Shown here piece by piece: positions 1 through 8,399 of a stretch of DNA of 17,953 bases (position 1 is its first letter; each line of letters starts with the position of its first letter). Origin of the DNA: UBA6921 sp031363085. Lineage in GTDB: Bacteria > Pseudomonadota > Gammaproteobacteria > SG8-11. The position numbers were made by a program, and so were the translations under genes. The notes beneath the pieces are model-generated. The model did no database searches. It was not told where the DNA came from and saw only the letters and a program-made list of their open reading frames with translations. The stretch is from NCBI GenBank assembly GCA_031363085.1, contig JANLTU010000096.1, forward strand, positions 1 through 17,953. Direction: 5' to 3'.

Positions 1-123
1 GAGCGGTCCTTTGCTTGGCTGGAAAAGTGTCGGAGGCTCTGGAAAAACTGCGAACGTAAACTCAATACCAACCTGCAATTCGTGAACTTGGCATTCCTGG
101 CTCTACTGCTGCGAAGATATTGA
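1..123 (+). CDS. IS5-like transposase, C-terminal end (partial)
   Basis: An open frame enters from the left edge and ends at TGA 121-123, giving 40 residues. It begins ERSFAWLEKCRRLW and ends in a Leu-rich LALLLRRY tail. The E-R-x-F-A-W-L-x(3)-R-R-L block is typical of the third catalytic (Glu) region and C-terminus of DDE transposases of the IS5 superfamily (family knowledge); the first visible residue is probably the catalytic Glu. The rest lies outside the window, so whether the element is intact is unknown. It reads towards the convergent peptidase gene. Confidence 0.72.
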   Translation, partial: ERSFAWLEKCRRLWKNCERKLNTNLQFVNLAFLALLLRRY

Positions 124-136
124 ACAGGCCCTTAGA
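1..136 (+). mobile_element. Right end of an IS5-family insertion sequence (partial)
   Basis: The transposase stop is followed at once by GAACAGGCCCTTA (122-134). IS5-family elements often end within a few tens of bases of the transposase stop with a GAACAGG-type inverted repeat, so the IS boundary is placed near 134-138. The left repeat is outside the window, so neither the repeat nor a target duplication can be verified. The 50 bases from here to the peptidase stop hold no recognisable gene. Confidence 0.5.
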
Positions 137-186
137 GCCACAGCGAGACTATTCCTGGGAAGGGAGGAGAGCAAACCGTACTTGTC

Positions 187-3012
187 CTAGGAATTATGCC
201 TAGCAATTACGCGATATCGCGCACCCCAAATCAATCCCAGCATCAGCAGAATAGAAAACACATCCCAAGCGCCGCCTTTTCGTTTGCGCTTCGCTGCTAC
301 ATCATTGTCAGTGTTTGTTATTGTAACTGATGTATCTGGCATACCTTGGAAAGTAGGGTCGTCCGTGTGTCCGAGTGCAATCGTGATAAAAAACTTTTTC
401 GGCCCGTCGATATCACTGTCATCCACTGAGGTTACGGTGACAGTTCGTGGACTACTCCAATCACTACTGTTGAAGGTTAGCTCCGCAGGATCGACCGTGC
501 CTTCTGCTACATCACTGGAGATCAATGTTATTGTCACAGGTGAAGAGGGCGCCGAAGCCAACTGAACGGTAAATGTAACATTACCGCCGTTTTCAGATAG
601 CTCAAGCCCCGTTGATGGAGTTGCAATCACTTGACTGCAGGTATAAATAGCGACGTCGTCGATTAACCAACCAAGGCGACCCGTAAATTTGTCTGTGCCC
701 ATGCGAAATCTAAATTTCACTGGCTGTTGGTTTGGGTTACTCTCCGACTTCTGGGCCAAGGAACTAAGACTCAGTTGCGTGCTGACATATGCACCATTGG
801 TAGTACCAACAAATGCCCACCGTCCAGCAAGCGGATTGTCCTGCCCGCTCTGAATAAAATTTTGGTATCCGCGCCCGTCGCGAATCAGATTTTTCGCATC
901 ACTCCAGACCGTCCCTCCATCAATGCTGTATTCGATCACACCGCCATCCGCATCACCAAAGTCCAAATCGTTTGTGGCTTCAAAATTGAACTTATGTTCA
1001 AACTGCAAATGCACACTGCCATGATCGGGTAAGGTGATTGTGTTAGCCATGGCTACAACCGAATCACCCAGTAGATTTGGACCACCTGCGTTACGCAGGT
1101 CATCTGCCCACAGCGCATAGTTACCACTCAGTGCTTTTGCTTGACTTGACGTTGGCTCATTAGACGTTAAAAATTTATCTGCCGCGTTGGGTCGGTAAAT
1201 ACCCGACACATCGCTACCCGTGTTCCAATGATTTACGCCGACAATCGCGTTGTTGGTCCATTTACCGGATGCTGGATTCTCAAAATCGTCGGTAAACAAA
1301 TCTGTCTTTACCTGCCCCGTGGGGCAATAATTGGTTTTACCGGAACTACATGGATTCACTTGAAGCTCTACGGCGGTCAAAGCTGATTGTATCGAGGTAC
1401 GATCTGCATCGGTCAGCGTTGTCATGGCTACCAAATCGTCTGCTGCCCTTAACAACCCGGCGTACGCATTGGCGAACGAACTTGTTGAGAACATGTACTC
1501 GTCCAATGCCTTGTAAAATACTCGCGCCGCCTTGTTGATACGCTCGCGTTCGTCTAGGCCAGTAATTTTGGGCACTGTAACTCCATTGTAATTACCGCCA
1601 TCCACTGCGAGTGCAAATGCATGACTCAGCACGCCGCTGTTAACATGAATGGCGACGCTGTCATCTGCGCCACAGTAGTACATGGCATCGGTTACTTTAC
1701 CAGGCTGATTGTGGAGGTTAGGATTCATCAAGTTTCGGAACGGTCCGCCGGTGGCCGCTTCGCCGATGTCCCAGCGTGTACCCGTTGTATCAGCATTCGT
1801 TGATAAGTCCACCACCTGCCCAAAAATATCTGCGAATGCTTCAGCGAGTGCGCCCGATTGACCAGTTAACAAAAAGCCAGAAGGTTTACTATTGGCGTCT
1901 GGAATCATATAAGCAGCCAAGGCATGGGTATATTCATGCGCAAGCACATCGTCGGCTGCCGCCATGCCGACACCGAATTGCATTATGTCCGGTTGCGTGG
2001 GGTCCCACAGCGCAATTCCATCCCACGCCTTAGTTGCATCAATCTGTAAAGGTGGGCGTGCCAATGCAGCACTACAAACATTCACCACGAATGTGCCTCG
2101 ACCAGTCGTGTAGCTATTTGTGCCATCCAGTCCATCACGTCCAAATGTTTGTTGAAAATAGTCGTAGATAATCTTTGCATTATTCCAAGCAGATAGTGCC
2201 TCACCACTGGTAGGAACAAGTCCACTTTCTATATAACTAATGGGAGGAAGCCCAACATCTACACTGCAATGGGAATCCTCAACATCGCGCTGCAATACAT
2301 TAGCGATTCGACTGACCTGTAAAATCACACGCCCGCTGTGTGCATCCACCCAAATGGACTCATCGGGTCCGCCGGTAGCTTCAATCAACCATGCAAGCCG
2401 CGACTCGCCATACTGTTTTCCTCGTAGGCGTTCGACATTGATAATTTCAAGTTGTGGCACACTGAGGCTCGCCGGGGCTTTTTTCTCTCTGCGGCTCACT
2501 GCGCTACGTGCCGCTGCAATCGCATCAACAACAGAGATTCGCGGCGTCATATCGATGCCGGATAAATCTGCCAGCAATTTGGATTCAACTGAGGTCACAC
2601 CGGCATTGCTCAAATGCACAATAGCTTCACCGCCACGCACCGGAATGCCTTTGAACGATTGTTGGAAACGCACGTGACTGCTTCCGCCGATATCGATCAG
2701 CGAAGTCCGCACCGCCCTTAAATCCATTGGCGTATTCGCGTCGAGAAACAGATCACGATTTTCTGTAAAAAAATTGAGCGCATGCTGATCGCTCCGAGCG
2801 ATGTTAGCAGCAGTGGTGGGTAGCCTCGACAGTCGTAGATTAGAAACATAGCCTGAAGCGCCACGAACTGCGGTTACATCAGAGCCAGAAGTCACTTTGA
2901 GTACACGCAGCGCGTTGCCGTTTGCTGTCGTTCCAGCCGTTGCACTGAACGAGAAGCCTGTAGCAATCGATAATGACAGCCACGCACACCACGCGCAATT
3001 TTTAATAATCAT
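187..3012 (-). CDS. Secreted M4 (thermolysin-like) zinc metallopeptidase with C-terminal membrane anchor
   Basis: Residues are numbered from the alternative TTG at 3051. A signal peptide (about 14-40) is followed by an FTP/PepSY-type propeptide (about 75-250) and an M4 catalytic domain (about 255-565). HEYTH at 372-376 supplies two zinc ligands and the catalytic Glu, E404 in ALAEAFAD is the probable third ligand, and HVNSGVLSHAF at 469-479 carries the transition-state His (H231 in thermolysin). After the protease come a MAM/jelly-roll-like domain (about 585-805), a Calx-beta-like domain (about 808-915), a basic KRKRKGG linker and one hydrophobic helix with an Arg-containing tail. The tail resembles a GlyGly-CTERM sorting signal, normally cleaved by rhombosortase. 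It should digest proteins at the cell surface or outside. The start is uncertain: ATG 3012 gives a clean signal peptide but has no Shine-Dalgarno; TTG 3051 has AGGGA only three bases upstream. A role with the cytochromes is not shown. Confidence 0.9.
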   Translation of the reverse strand: MIIKNCAWCAWLSLSIATGFSFSATAGTTANGNALRVLKVTSGSDVTAVRGASGYVSNLRLSRLPTTAANIARSDQHALNFFTENRDLFLDANTPMDLRAVRTSLIDIGGSSHVRFQQSFKGIPVRGGEAIVHLSNAGVTSVESKLLADLSGIDMTPRISVVDAIAAARSAVSRREKKAPASLSVPQLEIINVERLRGKQYGESRLAWLIEATGGPDESIWVDAHSGRVILQVSRIANVLQRDVEDSHCSVDVGLPPISYIESGLVPTSGEALSAWNNAKIIYDYFQQTFGRDGLDGTNSYTTGRGTFVVNVCSAALARPPLQIDATKAWDGIALWDPTQPDIMQFGVGMAAADDVLAHEYTHALAAYMIPDANSKPSGFLLTGQSGALAEAFADIFGQVVDLSTNADTTGTRWDIGEAATGGPFRNLMNPNLHNQPGKVTDAMYYCGADDSVAIHVNSGVLSHAFALAVDGGNYNGVTVPKITGLDERERINKAARVFYKALDEYMFSTSSFANAYAGLLRAADDLVAMTTLTDADRTSIQSALTAVELQVNPCSSGKTNYCPTGQVKTDLFTDDFENPASGKWTNNAIVGVNHWNTGSDVSGIYRPNAADKFLTSNEPTSSQAKALSGNYALWADDLRNAGGPNLLGDSVVAMANTITLPDHGSVHLQFEHKFNFEATNDLDFGDADGGVIEYSIDGGTVWSDAKNLIRDGRGYQNFIQSGQDNPLAGRWAFVGTTNGAYVSTQLSLSSLAQKSESNPNQQPVKFRFRMGTDKFTGRLGWLIDDVAIYTCSQVIATPSTGLELSENGGNVTFTVQLASAPSSPVTITLISSDVAEGTVDPAELTFNSSDWSSPRTVTVTSVDDSDIDGPKKFFITIALGHTDDPTFQGMPDTSVTITNTDNDVAAKRKRKGGAWDVFSILLMLGLIWGARYRVIARHNS

Positions 3013-3189
3013 GTTTGGATACACACATTGCAACTTACAGGTTATGTTCAAACGTCCCTATTAGCTATTCTTCAGAGTCCGCCCCATTGCCTTGGTTATA
3101 GGGTAATGAACTTGAATGGAAGCAACCTTGATCGCTGCGACAATCACAATAAAAAGGTTGCATCTAACAGCACTACTGAGAAATGTGCA

Positions 3190-3214
3190 GCCAGACATAC
3201 ACAACTATGTCGGC
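3190..3214. repeat. Stem-loop inside nested inverted repeats
   Basis: GCC-(A)-GACATA (3190-3199) pairs with TATGTC-GGC (3206-3214) around a six-base loop, leaving one bulged A. It lies inside a wider inverted repeat, GTTGCAT (3158-3164) with ATGCAAC (3218-3224). A further 8-bp pair, GCAACCTT (3122-3129) with AAGGTTGC (3154-3161), lies beside it. Function is unknown: an RNA structure in the peptidase leader or an operator are both possible. Confidence 0.35.
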
Positions 3215-3331
3215 AGTATGCAACTTGAGTTTAATCATCTTGCTAAGGACTGGCACATGACCACGACATAGCATCGAATTTTCCGGAAGATGCCAACTGC
3301 GCCAGCCACTTCTGTTTGTGGCGAACAGCCA

Positions 3332-3362
3332 GCGACTTGGTGATTTAATACCTCCAAGTCGC
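3332..3362 (-). terminator. Stem-loop after the multiheme operon
   Basis: GCGACTTGG (3332-3340) and CCAAGTCGC (3354-3362) form a perfect 9-bp stem with a 13-base loop, 15 bases beyond the stop of the 42-heme cytochrome gene. There is no T-run on either strand, so it is not a classical intrinsic terminator. It may stabilise or mark the 3' end of the operon mRNA. Confidence 0.45.
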
Positions 3363-3376
3363 CGGGCAATCTGCGA

Positions 3377-6300
3377 CTAAAAACTCCTCGAACTTACGTT
3401 GTGCTGCGGTTTCGTCTGATGGCATGAGCCATCGCACTTTTCGTAGTTCAGTGGCGCAATGCCATTGATAGGGTTGTTTTTATGGTCGCTCGGTTTGAAC
3501 TTACCAGAATGGCACGCTGCGCAAAATTTGTACGGCGTAAAAGTAATCGTCTCTCTGCCCTGCTTATGGCAGGTTCTGCATGCGTTGTCTCCAAACCAAT
3601 GGCCAGAATAAAAGAGAGCTGATCTATGTGTCGGATAGGTATGGGTCGCCCACGCCAAGGTGTTATGGCACGCATTGCACTCCAGAACCGTATATACAAA
3701 ATGAGTCGGGCTCTTACCCTTCGCGTTGATACCGTTGTGACACGAGCTACATAACGGCTGACCAGCGAACTGGGTGTGATCTACTCTCAGTGCCGGTGTC
3801 CAACGACCAGGCGGTCCACTGGAATGGCACTTTGCACAATCAGTCGTGGTGGGAATGTGGCTCGCCGATCTGTAGGTTAGAACACCATATGAATTCGGAT
3901 TGGTATGGCAAGACACGCACGCACCGGTAACCTGGGTGTGATCGACAATGATTACTTTCCAACCCAGTCCAGCCGGAGGTGCATCGTGGCAGTTATCGCA
4001 CAATGCGCTGCTGGGGATGTGATTGATTGACTTAAATGTTTTTACGCCAAAAGTATTGCCCCTAACATGGCAACCCAAGCAGGCACCCGTCACCTGCAAA
4101 TGATCAACCTTGTTTGACGGCACTGGCTTCCACAACAAAGGAGTGGTGACATGGCAAGTTTCACACCGGTTCGTTGTGGGCATATGGGTGGGCAGTTTGC
4201 TGCTCGCGTGACAACCCACATTGGCACATGAACCCAGTACCTCGGCATGATCCACTTTCAACGCAGGTGACCACTTGGCTGGTGCTTTGGCGTGACAAGC
4301 AACGCAGTTGTTAGTCGTGTTGGGATGTGTTACCGACTTGAAAGTTTTGACGTTTTTCGTATTGGCGCCGACGTGGCAGCTCACGCACGAGCCGGTTACT
4401 TCTGCGTGATTCACCTCAAACGCCAACCAGTTGAAAGTAGGCTTATGGCATGCGCTGCAAGTATTGCTAGTCGCAATATGTGTCGGCCCCTTGCCGCGCG
4501 CATTCGTGCCATTGTGGCAACCATAACAATTGCTGGTGTTCACCTTGGTATGGTCAAACATTGTCGGCTTCCAAGCAGTCGTGCTATGGCATTCACTGCA
4601 CTGCAACGCGGCGGGCACGTAAGCAATATGAGTCGGTGACTTGCCTTTTGCAACCATACCGTTGTGGCAACTATTACATACAATGCTTGGTATTTCTTTG
4701 TGGTCAACCGTGCGAGGCGTCCACGCTGCGGTGGTGTGACATGCAGCGCAATTGGTTGTCGTGGCGATGTGGCTCGTACCCCTACCTTTCGCTTTCACGC
4801 CATCATGACAGCTAACGCAGCTTGCGGTTCCGGTGATCTCGGCGTGGTTCATTTTTAATATCGGCGTCCACTTCGCAGGTGCAGTAGCGTGGCAAGCGTC
4901 GCACCTATCTGTAGTACTAGGGTGTGACGGCGACTTGAAGGTTTTGACACCCTTCGCATTGCCACTCACATGACAACTGATGCATGAACCCGTCACTTCT
5001 TTATGATCCACTTTTATTGCCGGTGTCCACTTAGCTGGAGGCAGTGCATGACATGCAAGACAATTGTCGCTCGTGGTGGGGTGCGTCGATCCTTTGCCTT
5101 GGCTTAATCCTCCAGTGACATGACAAGAGACACAACTACCCAGAATCTCTTTGTGATCCACAGGCTTCTTGTAGGCTGCCCACACTACCGGAGGGATCGA
5201 ATGACATGCTTCACAACGGCTGGTTGTAGCCGGATGGGTGGTGGACTTTGTCATCGCGAGCGTCGGAGCTGTATGACAACCGACATTTGCGCATGAGCCC
5301 AATACTTCCTTGTGATCAATAGGCTTCTTAATAGCTTTCCACGACGCAGGTGAAACATCGTGGCACGCTGTGCAATTGTTGGTCGTATTGGGATGTGTCG
5401 CCGACTTGAAAGTTTTGACACTTTTAGTATTGCCGCTGACATGGCAACTCACACAACTGCCTTGTATTTGGCTATGATCTACAGCGCTTGACGGGACCGT
5501 CCAACTTGTTGTCGATTTATGACACTTCAGGCAGTCGTTAGTACTCGCGATGTGGTTTGTGGATTTGGTCTTCGCACTTGTTCCATTGTGGCAACTCTCA
5601 CAGGTACCGGCAGTTTGCGTGTGATCTACAAGAGATACTTTCCAATTGGTATTAGGCTTGTGACAAGCACTGCAATCGTTAGCGGGCTGAATTCTTATGT
5701 GGTTCAGACCCATACCACGCGTAGTGTCACCATTGTGGCAACTGAAGCATTTGGTTGTGTCGACCTGGGAGTGATTGAAGCGCGACGGCTTCCATTCAGT
5801 CGTACTGTGGCAGTAATCGCACTGCACCGTGACAGGTTTGTAAGGGATGTGAGTATTCGACTTACCCGTTGCAGTCTGACCGTTATGGCAAGCCGAGCAT
5901 GTACCTAAAACTTGCGTGTGGTCGACTTTCTTCACGACCCAGCCGGTATTAGGCTGGTGACAGGCCGAGCAAAGATTAGTGCTGTTGATATGTCTCGGGC
6001 CTTTGCCAGTTGCAGTGGTTCCATTGTGGCAGTCAAAGCAGGTTTTGGTGCCGATTTGCTCTGGGGAGTGATTGAACTTTAACGATGCAGACTTCCAACC
6101 TGCAGTCGTGTGGCAGGTATCACACGTATTAGGTGATGGTATATGCGTCGTGGTTTTCCCCTTGGCGTTGACTCCGTTGTGACAGTCAAAGCACTTCTTC
6201 GTACCGACTTGTTCGGGCGTATGCGCAAATCTCGCACCAATAAACGTTATTGTTGTATGGCAAGTACCACAATCAAGCGCGGTCGTAATGTGAGTAAGAA

Positions 6301-6718
6301 GATTTTTGCCCTTTGCCAGGGCGCCGTTATGACAGGTCGCACAGGGAACATTAGCATTGTTCGTGCTGTGATTCATGATCGCACTTTTAACGAAGGTAAC
6401 CACTACGTTATGACAGGTATCGCATTGTGCAGTGGTAGGAATATGATTTGGCGACTTGCCACGCGCAATTACACCATTATGGCAGCCGTTGCATTGCTTC
6501 GGTGTTCCCTTGAATACGCCGCCTACATGGCAGGCTTCGCAGGGAACAAATTCATGTTGCCCAAGCAGCGGATAGCCCGTGGTAAGGTGATCGAATGCGA
6601 GACGTTGATTCGGAACCGTCGCGGCTTGCAAACTAGTAGCGATGAGCAGCGTGGTGGCAAAAACCAAACACGCATGGCGCAAAATCGAAAACGTTTTTAC
6701 CAGTCCTAAGCTTTTCAT
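3377..6718 (-). CDS. Giant exported multiheme cytochrome c with 42 heme-attachment sites
   Basis: The product is 1113 residues with a signal peptide (1-32, ending TSLQA-A) and no membrane anchor. I count 39 CXXCH motifs from residue 60 to the C-terminus, two CX4CH sites (CANVGCH at 476-482 and 831-837) and one CX3CH site (CDGSCH at 1095-1100): 42 potential c-type hemes, about one per 26 residues. CX4CH binds heme in Desulfovibrio cytochrome c3; heme binding at the CX3CH is less certain. Units run roughly T-H-I...C-x-x-C-H...W...V-D-H...G-x-C-x-x-C-H-N-G, so about one extra His accompanies each site, which suggests bis-His low-spin hemes and an electron-transfer rather than catalytic role. The protein should lie in the periplasm or be exported further. 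The ATG has GGAG eight bases upstream. It is the last gene of the operon, 92 bases after the 21-heme gene. The partner and acceptor are not shown. Confidence 0.93.
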   Translation of the reverse strand: MKSLGLVKTFSILRHACLVFATTLLIATSLQAATVPNQRLAFDHLTTGYPLLGQHEFVPCEACHVGGVFKGTPKQCNGCHNGVIARGKSPNHIPTTAQCDTCHNVVVTFVKSAIMNHSTNNANVPCATCHNGALAKGKNLLTHITTALDCGTCHTTITFIGARFAHTPEQVGTKKCFDCHNGVNAKGKTTTHIPSPNTCDTCHTTAGWKSASLKFNHSPEQIGTKTCFDCHNGTTATGKGPRHINSTNLCSACHQPNTGWVVKKVDHTQVLGTCSACHNGQTATGKSNTHIPYKPVTVQCDYCHSTTEWKPSRFNHSQVDTTKCFSCHNGDTTRGMGLNHIRIQPANDCSACHKPNTNWKVSLVDHTQTAGTCESCHNGTSAKTKSTNHIASTNDCLKCHKSTTSWTVPSSAVDHSQIQGSCVSCHVSGNTKSVKTFKSATHPNTTNNCTACHDVSPASWKAIKKPIDHKEVLGSCANVGCHTAPTLAMTKSTTHPATTSRCEACHSIPPVVWAAYKKPVDHKEILGSCVSCHVTGGLSQGKGSTHPTTSDNCLACHALPPAKWTPAIKVDHKEVTGSCISCHVSGNAKGVKTFKSPSHPSTTDRCDACHATAPAKWTPILKMNHAEITGTASCVSCHDGVKAKGRGTSHIATTTNCAACHTTAAWTPRTVDHKEIPSIVCNSCHNGMVAKGKSPTHIAYVPAALQCSECHSTTAWKPTMFDHTKVNTSNCYGCHNGTNARGKGPTHIATSNTCSACHKPTFNWLAFEVNHAEVTGSCVSCHVGANTKNVKTFKSVTHPNTTNNCVACHAKAPAKWSPALKVDHAEVLGSCANVGCHASSKLPTHMPTTNRCETCHVTTPLLWKPVPSNKVDHLQVTGACLGCHVRGNTFGVKTFKSINHIPSSALCDNCHDAPPAGLGWKVIIVDHTQVTGACVSCHTNPNSYGVLTYRSASHIPTTTDCAKCHSSGPPGRWTPALRVDHTQFAGQPLCSSCHNGINAKGKSPTHFVYTVLECNACHNTLAWATHTYPTHRSALFYSGHWFGDNACRTCHKQGRETITFTPYKFCAACHSGKFKPSDHKNNPINGIAPLNYEKCDGSCHQTKPQHNVSSRSF
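4208..4381 (-). repeat. Internal duplication in the 42-heme gene, copy B
   Basis: This encodes residues 780-837. It matches residues 425-482 closely, including VKTFKS-x-THPNTTNNC and the rare CANVGCH site. The similarity is visible in DNA: the stretches beginning near 4310 and 5378 share long identical runs, for example around GACTTGAAAGTTTTGAC. It reflects segmental duplication or recombination within the gene. Confidence 0.75.
5273..5446 (-). repeat. Internal duplication in the 42-heme gene, copy A
   Basis: This encodes residues 425-482, the partner of the block at 4208-4381, and ends at the first CX4CH site (5273-5293). The two copies start 355 residues apart, so the unit of duplication was larger than a single heme pair. 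Confidence 0.75.
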
Positions 6719-6810
6719 ATCCGCTACTCCGCAACCCTAAAGTTAATCGTTGTTTTTTTCAGCGCGCACTTCACACCAGAATTCTTAAAGCAACCTTGCG
6801 ATACCACATA

Positions 6811-8397
6811 TCAATTTAGCTTCTTTTTCTTGAATGACGATGTCACATGACATTTATCGCATTGCGGCCCCAAATTTCCGTTATGTGAATCATCGTCCTT
6901 ATGACAGCTATAACACAACATCGACAATTCGATCTTATCCTTTACCTTCTCTTTATGACAGGCATGGCAGTCGATGCCATCGTGCTTGCCATCGAGCGGA
7001 AAATCCGTTTGCGTATCATGATCAAACTGCCACGCCAACCAGTCATACGGTCCGTGGCACAACTCGCACTTCGGCCCTAATCTTTCTTTGTGTATGTCAT
7101 CTTTCTTATGGCACGAGACGCACTTAACTTCAGCATCTTTGTATGAATTCGAGGAGTGACACTCTTCACAAGTGACAAATACATGTGCGCCGTGCAATGG
7201 GAACTTGGTGATGTTGTGATCGAACACCACTTTGGTTTCCCACCCGCGCTCATCATGACAACGTTCGCAGGTTTTTCCCTCTTGGCCGCGATGTGCGTCG
7301 TCGAATCGATGACAAGTGAAACATGCGGTGCCAATTTTTTCTTCGAACAGCAAGCCGCGATGACAATCTTCGCAGGCAATCTTTTTGTGGCCGCCGCGCA
7401 GATTAAAGTTGGTGTCCTCGTTATGCTCGAACTCGGCGCGAGCCCAACTCTGAACGGTGTGACACTTTTGACAGTCCTTGCCATATTGTCCTTTATGTTT
7501 GTCACTAACTTCGTGACACGAAAAGCAATCAGTCTTTAAACGTTTCTCATAAACGTTGCCGCTGTGACAATCTTTGCACGCCAATTTACCGTGCACTTCT
7601 TTAAGTTCAAATTTGGTGTCTTTGTCATGGTTGAACTTAACCTTGAACCACCCCGCCTCGGAGTGACAAGTATCACATTTCTTGCCGTTACTTCCACTGT
7701 GGGAATCGTCCATTTCATGGCAAAAAAAACAATTTGTCGGCGAGTTTGAGTAACGTTCGTTGGGATGACAATCCTCGCAAGCGACGTTCTTGTGACCTTC
7801 TTTTAGTTTGAAATTAGTTTTGTCATGATCAAAGCGTGAAATCTTCCATGCTTCTTCAACATGACAGTTTTTGCACAACTCACCAAGTCGAGTTTTGTGC
7901 TTGTCGTCATTACGATGGCAGGCAATACAGTCTTTTTTGGCCTCACTAAATTTTGAATTTGTTTTGTGGCACTGCCTGCATTCCACCTGCAGGTGCCAAC
8001 CCTTGAGTGCAAAATCGGTTTGCGCGTGATCAAAAGACTCTTGATCAAACGGCGAAAGATTTCGATCACGACCTTTATGTTCGGAATGACAAGTTTTGCA
8101 CTCGCGGTCTTTAATATCCTTGATCCGACCATGCAAGCCAGTTTTCTTTACAATATTCTCGTTAATATCCTTGTGGCAGTCCAAGCACAACTTATTCTGC
8201 TGCTTGACCTTAAAATTTTCATGGCACTTGTTACATTCCTTTTCGTAACGCGCGTGCGCCTTCGACAAATCGCCCGGCCTGAGCAACGATTCCACGGCCT
8301 CTTTTGCGCCAGCAAATGCTTGCAATGAAAAGATCTGGCAGACAAACAATAGCGCTAGCGCTAATCCTAACCGAATCTTCCCCATGACCCCATCCAT
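6811..8397 (-). CDS. Periplasmic 21-heme cytochrome c, triheme repeat protein
   Basis: Residues are numbered from an alternative TTG at 8403. A signal peptide (about 7-32) is followed by 21 canonical CXXCH motifs from 57-61 to 515-519. They fall into a period of about 67 residues, best seen from residue 140 onward: C-x-x-C-H, then C-x-x-C-H-x(3)-DD-x-H-x(4)-G, then C-x-x-C-H...W...F-x-H-D...F-x-L-x-x-x-H. Three hemes per unit times seven units gives 21. Conserved extra His residues suit bis-His ligation, and the unit resembles cytochrome c7/c3-type domains. The body is rich in Lys, Asp and Glu, unlike the Thr/Ser/Asn-rich 42-heme partner. ATG 8397 lies two bases after the TGA of the cytochrome b gene, so the two are probably translationally coupled. 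ATG 8385, after GGATGGGG, and TTG 8403 are alternative starts. Likely job: periplasmic carrier between the membrane cytochrome b and the larger cytochrome. Confidence 0.93.
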   Translation of the reverse strand: MDGVMGKIRLGLALALLFVCQIFSLQAFAGAKEAVESLLRPGDLSKAHARYEKECNKCHENFKVKQQNKLCLDCHKDINENIVKKTGLHGRIKDIKDRECKTCHSEHKGRDRNLSPFDQESFDHAQTDFALKGWHLQVECRQCHKTNSKFSEAKKDCIACHRNDDKHKTRLGELCKNCHVEEAWKISRFDHDKTNFKLKEGHKNVACEDCHPNERYSNSPTNCFFCHEMDDSHSGSNGKKCDTCHSEAGWFKVKFNHDKDTKFELKEVHGKLACKDCHSGNVYEKRLKTDCFSCHEVSDKHKGQYGKDCQKCHTVQSWARAEFEHNEDTNFNLRGGHKKIACEDCHRGLLFEEKIGTACFTCHRFDDAHRGQEGKTCERCHDERGWETKVVFDHNITKFPLHGAHVFVTCEECHSSNSYKDAEVKCVSCHKKDDIHKERLGPKCELCHGPYDWLAWQFDHDTQTDFPLDGKHDGIDCHACHKEKVKDKIELSMLCYSCHKDDDSHNGNLGPQCDKCHVTSSFKKKKLN

Positions 8398-8399
8398 GA

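Larger units (their letters stand above)
3052..3376. other. Intergenic stretch with stem-loops, no gene seen
   Basis: These 325 bases separate the cytochrome operon end (stop at 3377) from the M4 peptidase gene, both on the minus strand. No convincing coding frame was found. The stretch holds a 9-bp stem-loop just after the cytochrome stop and a cluster of inverted repeats between 3122 and 3224. A weak minus-strand TATAAC (around 3098-3103) with TTGCTT 19 bases upstream could be the peptidase promoter, but the spacing is poor. Confidence 0.5.

Noticed and set aside
6143..6709. Long plus-strand open frame (188 codons) and several others opposite the cytochrome genes
   Set aside because: They are shadows of the biased heme-motif codons on the minus strand. 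They lack ribosome sites and recognisable domains, while the minus frames show dozens of CXXCH motifs.
6719..6810. Separate promoter or terminator between the two cytochrome c genes
   Set aside because: The 92-base gap has a short GCGCGC stem but no T-run in the right direction and no good -35/-10 pair, so a single transcript is the simpler reading.
3377..8397. Regularly spaced DNA repeats resembling a CRISPR array
   Set aside because: They are the coding repeats of CXXCH units in one open frame, with diverged sequence and no constant repeat/spacer pattern.
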